64,000 nucleotides of DNA from an uncultured Hungatella sp. (lineage in GTDB: Bacteria; Bacillota; Clostridia; Lachnospirales; Lachnospiraceae), in contig CATLBR010000011.1 in assembly GCA_949879795.1 (NCBI GenBank), positions 35,066-99,065 on the forward strand, in the 5' to 3' direction. The notes under the pieces were generated by a model. The model searched no databases and was not told the origin of the DNA. It saw nothing but the letters and a program-made list of their open reading frames with translations. Both the position numbers and the translations under genes were made by a program. This document shows positions 38,233 to 45,784 of this stretch, in pieces; within the stretch, counting starts at the first letter, position 1, and every line of letters begins with the position of its first letter.

Positions 38233-38889
38233 ATGACAGACATAAAAGCAGTTATTTTCGATATGGACGGCGTACTCATCGACAGTGAACCCCGTTATCT
38301 TCAGTTTATTCTGGATTTTGCCCTGACGAAAAATCCCCATATCACCATCGACAGCCTATACGGTATGGTGGGTGCCTCCAAGGAAGATGCATGGACCGTG
38401 TTTGCCCGGGCCATCGGCAACGGCCAGACCTGGCAGGAGCTTCGGGACGAGTACAGGGCCTGTGTAGACGCGTTTTCCCAGATGGACTACCGCGCCATCT
38501 TCCGGTCCGAGGCCGTGGATGTCCTCAGGCTCCTGAAGCAGAAAGGATATCTGCTGGCTCTGGCCTCATCTACCCAGACCGACATCATTATGCGGGTGCT
38601 GAATGAAAATGATATCGCCTGCTATTTTGACCTTGTGGTGAGCGGAAGACAGTTTAAACAGAGCAAGCCCAATCCTGAGATATACTTCTACACTGCCAGG
38701 GAGCTTCATGTGTCCCCACACCAGTGCCTGGTCATCGAGGACTCCACCCTGGGCATCACAGCGGCCTCCAGGGCCGGTATGACCATCGCCGCCCTCATAG
38801 ATGACCGGTTCGGTTTCGACCGCTCCCTGGCCCAGTATGAGATCGGCAGTCTTGGAGAAATTCCGAATCTCCCGGTGCTCTCCCCCTGA
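38233..38889 (+). CDS. HAD family hydrolase (beta-phosphoglucomutase-like)
   Basis: 218 residues, ribosome binding site GAAAGGA. HAD motifs: VIFDMDGVLIDSEPRYLQ (nucleophile Asp and acid Asp), LALASSTQTDIIMRVL (Thr/Ser motif II), FKQSKPNPEIYFY (Lys motif III) and CLVIEDSTLGITAASRAG (acidic motif IV). The helical cap lies between the first two. It is a phosphatase or phosphomutase acting on small phosphates; the substrate is not predictable. Last gene on the plus strand before a shared terminator. Confidence 0.92.
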   Translation: MTDIKAVIFDMDGVLIDSEPRYLQFILDFALTKNPHITIDSLYGMVGASKEDAWTVFARAIGNGQTWQELRDEYRACVDAFSQMDYRAIFRSEAVDVLRLLKQKGYLLALASSTQTDIIMRVLNENDIACYFDLVVSGRQFKQSKPNPEIYFYTARELHVSPHQCLVIEDSTLGITAASRAGMTIAALIDDRFGFDRSLAQYEIGSLGEIPNLPVLSP

Positions 38890-38892
38890 CAC

Positions 38893-38938
38893 AAAAAGCT
38901 GCCGCACCGGTTCTGAGGCCGGACACGGCGGCTTTTTA
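38893..38938. terminator. Bidirectional terminator
   Basis: Outer arms AAAAAGCTGCCG and CGGCGGCTTTTT with an inner CCGG pairing. It has T-runs on both strands and lies between the convergent HAD and Lrp genes. Confidence 0.88.
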
Positions 38939-38954
38939 TCTTATCTTTCTGCTC

Positions 38955-39404
38955 TCATATGAGCCCGTCACTCTCCACATCCACGCCTCTGGGACCTACA
39001 TGGGTGGAAAACACGATCTGGGTACTTGTCTTCCCGAACTTCTGCAGCTGTCCGATAAAGATGTCCAGCTCCATGGTGCTCTGAAACGCCACCTTCATCA
39101 GCATGGAATACTCTCCTGTCACACAGTTGCATTCCAACACATTGGGCATCTCCGCGGCATAGGCGTAGAACTTGGGCTTGTCCTCCGGCACCACATCCAG
39201 ATTGATAAAGGCAATGATATGATAGCCCAACTTCATAGGATCCACCAGCGCATGATAGCCTGCTATGATCCCGTCCTTTTCCAGCTTCTCGATCCTCGCC
39301 GACACGGCCGGAGACGATAGAAATGTCTTCTCGGCAATGGTCTTCAGTGAAGTCCTGGCGTTGTCCTGCAGAATTTTCAGTATCTTTCTGTCAATGTCAT
39401 CCAA
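38955..39404 (-). CDS. Lrp/AsnC family transcriptional regulator
   Basis: 149 residues. Helix-turn-helix at about 1-60 (DDIDRKILKILQDNARTSLK, SSPAVSARIEKLEKDGII). The RAM ligand/dimer domain follows (LGYHIIAFINLDVV, VLECNCVTGEYSMLMKVAF). Lrp-type proteins respond to amino acids. It is the last gene of the glnA-ANTAR-dapF-dapL operon, 17 bases after dapL, so lysine/DAP or nitrogen status is a plausible signal. That is inference. Confidence 0.93.
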   Translation of the reverse strand: MDDIDRKILKILQDNARTSLKTIAEKTFLSSPAVSARIEKLEKDGIIAGYHALVDPMKLGYHIIAFINLDVVPEDKPKFYAYAAEMPNVLECNCVTGEYSMLMKVAFQSTMELDIFIGQLQKFGKTSTQIVFSTHVGPRGVDVESDGLI

Positions 39405-39421
39405 AGTTTTTGTCCCTCCTC

Positions 39422-40645
39422 TTATTCTCTCCTCAGTTTCCTGATCCTCTCCACAGCCTCCACCGTACTCTCGTATGTCCCAAAGGCGGTCAGCCGGAAG
39501 TATCCCTCCCCGCTTGGCCCGAAGCCGCTGCCCGGCGTTCCCACCACGTTGGCCTTCTCCAAAAGCCAGTCAAAGAAATCCCAGGAACTCATGCCCTCCT
39601 GCGCTCTCAGCCAGATGTAAGGCGCGTTGACTCCCCCGTACACCTCATAGCCTGCCTCCCTCAGGCCTTCATAGATCACCCTGGCATTGTTCATATAGTA
39701 AGCCACCTGATCTTTCAGCTGAGCCTTTCCCTCCTGTGAATAAACCGCCATAGCCGCCTTCTGCACAATATACGGGGCACCGTTAAATTTTGTCCCGTGA
39801 CGTCTGGCCCAAAGTCCGTGGAGCGCCACCCCGTCCCGCCAAAGGTCTTTAGGAACCACCGTAAATCCAAGCCGCACTCCCGTAAAACCTGCATTCTTAG
39901 AGAATGAGCGGAACTCGACGGCACAGGTTCTGGCCCCCTCTATCTCGTAGATGCTGTGGGGCACATCCTTCTGAGCGATATACGCCTCGTAGGCCGCGTC
40001 GTACAGAATCACCGCCCCTGTCCGGTTGGCGTAATCCACCCACACCTTCAGCTGCTCCCTGGTCAGCGTGGTCCCCGTAGGATTGTTTGGATTGCACAGA
40101 TAGATCAGGTCCGGACACTCCTGTGGAAGCTCCGGCACAAACCGGTTTCCTGCTGTACAGGGCATGTAGATCACATTGCTCCACACTTCCCTTTCCTTAT
40201 CATACTCTCCTGTTCTCCCCGCCATCACATTTGAATCCACATACACCGGATACACCGGATCGCAGACGGCGATGCGGCTGTCCTGGGAAAAAATTTCCTG
40301 GATGTTCCCACAGTCGCTTTTAGCCCCGTCGGACACGAAGATCTCGTCTGCGTCCACCTGGCATCCCCGCTCCCGATAATCGCTTCTGGCAATCTCCTCC
40401 CTCAGAAACCCATATCCCAGATCCGGAGCATAACCGTGAAAAGTCTCCGCCTTCCCCATCTCGTCCACAGCCTCATGCATGGCCTGTATAATGGCTGGCA
40501 CAAGGGGCTGGGTCACATCGCCTATCCCTAAGCGAATCACCTTTCTGTCCGGGTTTGCTCCCTGATAGGCCGCCACCTTTTTTCCGATTGTGGAAAACAG
40601 ATAACTGCCAGGCAGTTTCAAATAATTTTCGTTCACCTTTGCCAT
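39422..40645 (-). CDS. dapL: LL-diaminopimelate aminotransferase
   Basis: 407 residues, standard for DapL. It converts tetrahydrodipicolinate directly to LL-DAP with glutamate as amino donor, a short route to DAP/lysine. Signature parts: [62 protein letters not shown], the PLP Lys in [20 protein letters not shown], and [17 protein letters not shown]. It follows dapF by 24 bases, giving consecutive steps of the pathway. Confidence 0.97.
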   Translation of the reverse strand: MAKVNENYLKLPGSYLFSTIGKKVAAYQGANPDRKVIRLGIGDVTQPLVPAIIQAMHEAVDEMGKAETFHGYAPDLGYGFLREEIARSDYRERGCQVDADEIFVSDGAKSDCGNIQEIFSQDSRIAVCDPVYPVYVDSNVMAGRTGEYDKEREVWSNVIYMPCTAGNRFVPELPQECPDLIYLCNPNNPTGTTLTREQLKVWVDYANRTGAVILYDAAYEAYIAQKDVPHSIYEIEGARTCAVEFRSFSKNAGFTGVRLGFTVVPKDLWRDGVALHGLWARRHGTKFNGAPYIVQKAAMAVYSQEGKAQLKDQVAYYMNNARVIYEGLREAGYEVYGGVNAPYIWLRAQEGMSSWDFFDWLLEKANVVGTPGSGFGPSGEGYFRLTAFGTYESTVEAVERIRKLRRE

Positions 40646-40669
40646 CTCTCGTTCACTCCTCTTTCCCTG

Positions 40670-41473
40670 TCATTCAAGTTCAATCTCTCCGTGAAACACT
40701 TCCACCGCAGACCCTGCCATAAACACATGGCCTGTCTCCCTGTTCCATGTGATCACCAGATCTCCTCCCCGCAGGGACACTGTCACCTGATTGTCAGTAT
40801 ATCCTCTCAATATGGAAGCCACCGCGCTGGCCGTAGCCCCCGTACCGCAGGCCATGGTCTCCCCGCTTCCCCTCTCCCACACTCTCATGCGGATATGCCC
40901 CCGGTCTATGACCTGGACGAACTCCGAGTTGACCCGTCCCGGAAAACGGCTGTGATTTTCGTAGTCCGGGCCGATTTCCTCCAGCTTCAGGGCATCAATA
41001 TCCCGGCAAAAATACACGGCGTGAGGATTTCCCACGGAGATCCCCACGAATTCTTTCTCCTCCCCGCGTACTTCCAGAATCTCCGGGACTGCGGAAGTCA
41101 CCTTCGGTATCCCCATGTCCACACAGGCCCGTGTCACCCTGCCGTTCTCTGTCTCCATCTCCAGACGCTTGAGACCGTCCAGAGTCTCCACGGTGACACA
41201 GGTATCAGATACCAGACCGTGGTCGTAGGCATATTTTCCCACACACCGGACGGCGTTGCCGCACATCACTCCCTCGGAACCGTCGGCGTTGAACATCCGC
41301 ATCTTCACATCCGCCGTCTCCGACGGACAGATCAGCACCAGACCGTCTGAACCTACACCGAAATGCCTGTCGCTCACACGGACTGCCGCCGCCTCAGGAT
41401 CCTGCACCGTCTCCTCGAAACAGTTGACATACACATAGTCGTTGCCTGCCCCCTGCATTTTTGTAAATTTCAT
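40670..41473 (-). CDS. dapF: Diaminopimelate epimerase
   Basis: 267 residues. It interconverts LL- and meso-DAP. The two catalytic Cys are in MCGNAVRCVGKYAYDHG (first Cys) and METMACGTGATASA-type context near residue 215 (second Cys). The N-terminus FTKMQGAGNDYVYVNCF is typical. It sits between the ANTAR regulator gene and dapL with 15- and 24-base gaps. meso-DAP feeds lysine and peptidoglycan. Confidence 0.97.
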   Translation of the reverse strand: MKFTKMQGAGNDYVYVNCFEETVQDPEAAAVRVSDRHFGVGSDGLVLICPSETADVKMRMFNADGSEGVMCGNAVRCVGKYAYDHGLVSDTCVTVETLDGLKRLEMETENGRVTRACVDMGIPKVTSAVPEILEVRGEEKEFVGISVGNPHAVYFCRDIDALKLEEIGPDYENHSRFPGRVNSEFVQVIDRGHIRMRVWERGSGETMACGTGATASAVASILRGYTDNQVTVSLRGGDLVITWNRETGHVFMAGSAVEVFHGEIELE

Positions 41474-41488
41474 CTCCGTGCTCCTTTG

Positions 41489-42037
41489 TCATATATCTAT
41501 AAGACTTATCACCATCTGGGCTGTCTCCACCATATTGGTCCCATTATCCATGCTGCACTTCTGGATATACCGATGAGCCTCTGTCTCTGTCATATTGTTG
41601 CGGTCCATGAGGAGTTCCTTGGCCTTCAACAACACCTGCCTATCCTCCTCGCTCCGCTTCGCCGGCTGCTGCCGCATCTTCCTCTTCCGCTTAACCTGGG
41701 ACCTGCACATCATCTCCACCGTGTTCACCAGATCATGCACTTTGAGAGGCATGGGGAGAAACATCATATCCTGAGGCATTCCTCCGACAAATCTGCCCGG
41801 CGACGCTACCAGAAGCATCTCGAAACCCCTGGGCATGTCATCGCAGATACCCTGGTACAGCATATCTGCAAACCGATATCCGCTGACTATGATTCCCCCA
41901 TTTAAGTCTTCCATACTGTTGAGAACCTGGGCGCCCGAGGTACACACTGCCACTACCTGAAAGCCGCTGCGCGTGAGAATATTTTTAATACTTTTTGCAT
42001 CCTCCAGCTTGGAAAATGCCACGATGATGTTGGTCAC
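41489..42037 (-). CDS. ANTAR-domain RNA-binding antiterminator with pseudo-receiver
   Basis: 182 residues from the GTG at 42037, 8 bases after GGAGG; a GTG three codons upstream touches the ribosome binding site. Residues about 1-115 have a receiver-like fold but lack the acidic pair (IIVAFSKLEDAKS) and the phospho-acceptor Asp (GGIIVSGYRFADM), so phosphorylation is unlikely. A basic linker (KRKRKMRQQPAKR) leads to the ANTAR helices at about 130-180 (AKELLMDRNNMTETEAHRYI, NMVETAQMVISLI). ANTAR domains bind paired hexaloop hairpins and prevent termination. It is encoded 27 bases after glnA. The glnA leader carries a matching hairpin. Confidence 0.92.
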   Translation of the reverse strand: MTNIIVAFSKLEDAKSIKNILTRSGFQVVAVCTSGAQVLNSMEDLNGGIIVSGYRFADMLYQGICDDMPRGFEMLLVASPGRFVGGMPQDMMFLPMPLKVHDLVNTVEMMCRSQVKRKRKMRQQPAKRSEEDRQVLLKAKELLMDRNNMTETEAHRYIQKCSMDNGTNMVETAQMVISLIDI

Positions 42038-42064
42038 ACACCTCACCTCCAGGCAAATACATGG

Positions 42065-43402
42065 TTAAAACTTATACAGATACTCCTCGATCTCCCAGTC
42101 TGTAACCTGGGACCGGAACTGGGCCCACTCTTTCTTCTTTGCTGTCAGGTACTTAGTATAAATATGTTTACCCAGAACTTCTCGCAAAAATGTGTCATTT
42201 TCAAAAGCCTCGATAGCCTCGCCCAAAGTCTCCGGCAACTGCTGAATCCCCCAGTTCTTTATCTCCTCCTCGGTCATGACAGACACATTCCGCCTGATAG
42301 GCTCCGGGGGCGCCATCTCCTTCTTTATGCCGTCCAGCCCTGCCGCCAGACATGCTGCCAGGGCCAGATAGGGATTCATGGCTGAATCGGGGCTCCTCAG
42401 CTCGATCCTGGTGTTTGACCCCCTGGAAGAGGGAATCCTGATCAGCTGTCCCCTGTTGGACGCCGTAGACCAGGCAATATACGTTGGAGCGTCATATCCG
42501 GGAATCAGCCTTTTATAGGAGTTCACCAGTGGATTTGTCAAAATAGTCATAGACTTTATGTGACAGAGAATCCCCGCAAGAAACCGGTAAGCCAGCCTGC
42601 TAAGACCCATCTCGTCGGAGGCCTGGGCAAACAGGTTCTTTCCTGCCAGATCCTCCAGTGACATGTTGATATGCATCCCTGAACCGTTGACCCCCGCTTT
42701 GGGTTTCGGCATAAACGTGGCATGAAGTCCGTGGCGTTTGGCGATAGTCTTCACCGCCATCTTGAACGTCAGTATATTATCCGCTGCCTTCAGCCCTGTC
42801 TCGTACTGGAAATCCACCTCGTGCTGGGCAGGCGCAATCTCATGGTGAGAGGACTCGATGTCAAATCCCATGTCCTCCAGGTTCAGAACTATATCCCTGC
42901 GGACATTCTCAGCCAGATCGATGGGCCCCACGTCAAAGTACCCTGCCATCTCGTGGGTTGTGGTGGTAGGCAGCCCCTGCTCATCCGTGTGAAACAGAAA
43001 AAATTCACACTCCGGTCCCACATTGAACCGGTATCCCATGGACTCGGCTTCCTTCAGCACCTTCTTCAACACATACCTGGGATCCCCTTCAAAAGGACTG
43101 CCGTCAGGGCAATGAACATCGCAGATCAGCCTTGCCACCTTGCCCTGCTGCGGTCTCCAAGGAAATATCTCAAACGTATCCAAATCCGGATACAGGTACA
43201 TATCGGTCTCTTCCATCCTGACAAATCCTTCTATGGCAGAGCCGTCAAACATACAGCGGTTGTCCAGCGCCTTTTCAAGCTGTCCTGCGGTGATGGCCAC
43301 ATTTTTCAACATTCCAAAGATATCGGTAAACTGAAGCCTGATAAATTCCACGTCTTCTTCTTCCACCATCCGGATAATGTCTTCCCTGGTGTATCTTCCC
43401 AT
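42065..43402 (-). CDS. glnA: Glutamine synthetase, type I
   Basis: 445 residues from the ATG at 43402 behind AAGGAGAGTGG; an upstream start is less likely. It condenses glutamate and ammonia with ATP. It has the Firmicute GSI-alpha length, without the adenylylation insert. Seen: DVEFIRLQFTDIFGMLKNV, RCMFDGSAIEGF, GPECEFFLFHTDE, ATFMPKPKAGVNGSGMHIN, NSYKRLIPGYDAPTYIAWS and IELRSPDSAMNPYLALA. It heads an operon with the ANTAR antiterminator, dapF, dapL and lrp. Confidence 0.97.
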   Translation of the reverse strand: MGRYTREDIIRMVEEEDVEFIRLQFTDIFGMLKNVAITAGQLEKALDNRCMFDGSAIEGFVRMEETDMYLYPDLDTFEIFPWRPQQGKVARLICDVHCPDGSPFEGDPRYVLKKVLKEAESMGYRFNVGPECEFFLFHTDEQGLPTTTTHEMAGYFDVGPIDLAENVRRDIVLNLEDMGFDIESSHHEIAPAQHEVDFQYETGLKAADNILTFKMAVKTIAKRHGLHATFMPKPKAGVNGSGMHINMSLEDLAGKNLFAQASDEMGLSRLAYRFLAGILCHIKSMTILTNPLVNSYKRLIPGYDAPTYIAWSTASNRGQLIRIPSSRGSNTRIELRSPDSAMNPYLALAACLAAGLDGIKKEMAPPEPIRRNVSVMTEEEIKNWGIQQLPETLGEAIEAFENDTFLREVLGKHIYTKYLTAKKKEWAQFRSQVTDWEIEEYLYKF

Positions 43403-43462
43403 GTCTCCACTCTCCTTCTTATACTGTACCCTGCCGCTCTGCACAGGTCAGACGACAAGATA

Positions 43463-43491
43463 ATTATATCTTAATTTCCCATGTCCGGCAA
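43463..43491 (-). promoter_or_regulatory. Proximal glnA promoter
   Basis: Minus strand TTGCCG (43491-43486), 17-base spacer, TATAAT (43468-43463). It lies downstream of the leader terminator, so it would give terminator-independent basal glnA expression. Confidence 0.65.
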
Positions 43492-43511
43492 GCCGAACTG
43501 TGACGGCAGGC

Positions 43512-43569
43512 AAAAAAGGACGTTACAAGAGCCATTGACCTAATGGCTGACTTGTAACGCCCTTGTTAC
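43512..43569 (-). promoter_or_regulatory. glnA leader: hexaloop hairpin overlapping an intrinsic terminator
   Basis: Minus strand. Hairpin GTAAC-AAGGGC-GTTAC (43569-43554): 5-bp stem with a six-base loop having A at position 1 and G at position 4, the conserved bases of ANTAR targets. Its loop and 3' arm form the 5' arm of a strong terminator: 43562-43551 pairs with 43529-43518, then 43548-43542 with 43536-43530, loop 43541-43537, followed by six T (43517-43512). The two folds exclude each other. Another imperfect hairpin with T6 lies upstream at 43585-43614. Confidence 0.7.
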
Positions 43570-43627
43570 GATTTCTTCTCTCACAAAAAACAGCCTGCCC
43601 CGCCTGCGGCTGCCCATCAACACCTTT

Positions 43628-43656
43628 ATACTAACCGTTTACATGGAGTTTGTCAA
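43628..43656 (-). promoter_or_regulatory. Distal glnA (leader) promoter
   Basis: Minus strand TTGACA (43656-43651), 17-base spacer, TAGTAT (43633-43628). The -35 overlaps the stop codon of aat. A transcript from here begins near 43621 and passes through the hexaloop hairpin and terminator. Confidence 0.65.
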
Positions 43657-44312
43657 CAGGAAACCTGAAGCCCTTCCTGCAAAAGACTGTCAAACGTCTC
43701 CCAGGACACATACTGTCCTCCCATTTGTTCCAGGTGATCTGTATGAAACTGACAGTCAATGAAAAGGAACTTCCTCTGTTCCAGAAAACGGGAGAGGGCG
43801 ATCAGAGCTACCTTGGACCCGTTCTTTTTCTCCGAGAACATGCTCTCCCCAAAAAAGCACCTCCCTATAGCCACACCGTAAAGTCCCCCCGCCAGTTCCC
43901 CTTCCTCATACACCTCCACACTGACAGCATATCCTTCCTTATGCAGTTCCAGATAAGCCTCCTCCATCTCGTCGCTGATCCAGGTTCCCTCCACAAACTC
44001 CCGTTTCATCCGACAGTGGTGCATGGTACCTTGAAAATCCTTGTTCACAAATATCTGATACGTGTGTTTCCTGATATACTTCTTCATAGAATGGGATATA
44101 TGGATGGCCTGGGGATATATGAGAAAACGCTCCTTAGGACACCACCACAGAATCTCCTCCCCCGGATTGTACCAGGGGAAAATCCCATGGGTGTAGGCCA
44201 GCAAAAGCCGGTCCACACTCAGATCCCCGCCTACAGCCAGAAGGCCGTCTTCTCTGGCAAGGGTAGGGGTCGGAAAACTGATCTCGTTCTGTCTCAAACG
44301 GTATACGGGCAT
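43653..44312 (-). CDS. aat: Leucyl/phenylalanyl-tRNA-protein transferase
   Basis: 219 residues, family length. It adds Leu or Phe to N-terminal Arg/Lys of proteins for Clp-dependent degradation. Motifs: FPTPTLAREDGLLAVGGDLS, LLAYTHGIFPWYNPGEEILW, WCPKERFLIYPQAIHISHSM, WISDEMEEAYLELHKEGYAV, GGLYGVAIGRCFFGESMFS and FIDCQFHTDHLEQMGG. The gene is best known from Proteobacteria; presence in a Firmicute is less usual. Its stop codon overlaps the distal glnA promoter. Confidence 0.96.
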   Translation of the reverse strand: MPVYRLRQNEISFPTPTLAREDGLLAVGGDLSVDRLLLAYTHGIFPWYNPGEEILWWCPKERFLIYPQAIHISHSMKKYIRKHTYQIFVNKDFQGTMHHCRMKREFVEGTWISDEMEEAYLELHKEGYAVSVEVYEEGELAGGLYGVAIGRCFFGESMFSEKKNGSKVALIALSRFLEQRKFLFIDCQFHTDHLEQMGGQYVSWETFDSLLQEGLQVSC

Positions 44313-44388
44313 AAATCATCCTCTTTTCGCTATCGCAGTCGCCGTCGCGGCGAACTGATGTCAATGTGCTGTCTGCTGTAAAGTTGTC

Positions 44389-45669
44389 TCAATCTCTTCT
44401 GAACAAATCTCTCGTGTATACCTTCTCACTCACATCGTCCAGTACGCTGTCATACCGATTGGCAATGATACAGTCACACATAGACTTAAACTTCTCCAGG
44501 TCATTGATCACCTGGCTTCCAAAAAACGTACTTCCGTCTTCCAAAGTAGGCTCATAGACCACAACCACTGCGCCCTTGGCCTTTATTCTCTTCATGACTC
44601 CCTGGATGGAGGACTGGCGGAAATTGTCGGAATTGCTCTTCATAGTCAGGCGGTAGACACCCACTATACATGTGCGCTCCTTCTCCACATCGTAGTCATT
44701 CCTGCTGTAGTAATCGTAGTACCCCGCCGTAGTCAATACCCTGTCAGCGATAAAGTCTTTTCTGGTCCGGTTGCTCTCAACGATGGCCTCGATCAGATTC
44801 TCCGGCACATCAGAGTAGTTGGCCAACAGCTGCTTGGTATCCTTGGGCAGACAGTAGCCGCCGTAGCCAAATGACGGGTTATTGTAGTGGGAACCGATTC
44901 TCGGATCCAGACAGACACCCTGGATAATGGACCGGGTATCCAGGCCTTTCATCTCAGCATAGGTATCCAGCTCGTTAAAATAGGACACACGCAGAGCCAG
45001 GTAAGTGTTGGCAAACAGCTTCACCGCCTCCGCTTCCGTGAATCCCATAAAAAGCGTGTCTATGGACTCCTTGAGGGCCCCCTCCTGAAGAAGGCCCGCA
45101 AATGTCCCGGCCGCCTGGACAAGGTTCTCATCCCCCTGGTCCACCCCCACAATGATTCTGCTGGGGTACAGGTTATCATACAGCGCTCTGGACTCTCTCA
45201 AAAACTCCGGGCTGAACAAAATCTTGCTGGTGTTGTACTTTTTCCTCACCGATTCGGTGTAGCCTACGGGAACCGTGGACTTGATCACCATCACCGCCTC
45301 CGGGTTGGAGGCCAGCACAAGCTCGATGACCTTCTCCACCGCCGAGGTGTCAAAAAAGTTCTTCCTGCTGTCATAGTTGGTGGGGGCGGCGATGACCACA
45401 AAATCTGCCTTCTTATAAGCCTCCGCCCCGTCCAGAGTAGCTGTCAGATCCAGCTGCCTGTCTCTCAAGTACTCCTCGATTTCCGCGTCCTGTATGGGCG
45501 AGATTCTGTTGTTGATCTTTTCCACTTTCTCCGGCACGATATCCACCGCGTACACCTTGTGATTCTGTGACAGCAGCACAGCCAGGGATAAGCCCACATA
45601 GCCTGTTCCCGCCACAGCTACCGTCACCTGCCGCCCGGAAACAGGAGTTTCCTTTGCGCTTGTATTCAT
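44389..45669 (-). CDS. ugd: UDP-glucose 6-dehydrogenase
   Basis: About 426 residues from the ATG at 45669 (GGAGG 11 bases upstream); starts at 45687 or 45705 are possible. The Rossmann domain is [40 protein letters not shown] and the catalytic Cys in [19 protein letters not shown] follow, then [20 protein letters not shown]. It is close to the E. coli Ugd pattern throughout, with an N-terminal extension. It oxidises UDP-glucose to UDP-glucuronate for surface polymers. It is monocistronic, with its own promoter. Confidence 0.93.
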   Translation of the reverse strand: MNTSAKETPVSGRQVTVAVAGTGYVGLSLAVLLSQNHKVYAVDIVPEKVEKINNRISPIQDAEIEEYLRDRQLDLTATLDGAEAYKKADFVVIAAPTNYDSRKNFFDTSAVEKVIELVLASNPEAVMVIKSTVPVGYTESVRKKYNTSKILFSPEFLRESRALYDNLYPSRIIVGVDQGDENLVQAAGTFAGLLQEGALKESIDTLFMGFTEAEAVKLFANTYLALRVSYFNELDTYAEMKGLDTRSIIQGVCLDPRIGSHYNNPSFGYGGYCLPKDTKQLLANYSDVPENLIEAIVESNRTRKDFIADRVLTTAGYYDYYSRNDYDVEKERTCIVGVYRLTMKSNSDNFRQSSIQGVMKRIKAKGAVVVVYEPTLEDGSTFFGSQVINDLEKFKSMCDCIIANRYDSVLDDVSEKVYTRDLFRRD

Positions 45670-45737
45670 AATAACTGCTTCCTCCATCTTCTTCTGTCCA
45701 TTCAATAGGCTTTTCTTTCTATATAGCTGTTTCTTCT

Positions 45738-45766
45738 ATTATATATGTTATAAAGGGAATATACAA
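45738..45766 (-). promoter_or_regulatory. ugd promoter
   Basis: Minus strand TTGTAT (45766-45761), 17-base spacer, TATAAT (45743-45738), upstream of the ugd start. Confidence 0.65.
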
Positions 45767-45784
45767 GGAAAATCGAAAACTCTT

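Noticed and set aside
43585..43614. Upstream GC-rich hairpin as the first ANTAR hexaloop
   Set aside because: The pairing leaves a seven-base loop with bulges and no G at position 4; it may simply be the aat terminator.
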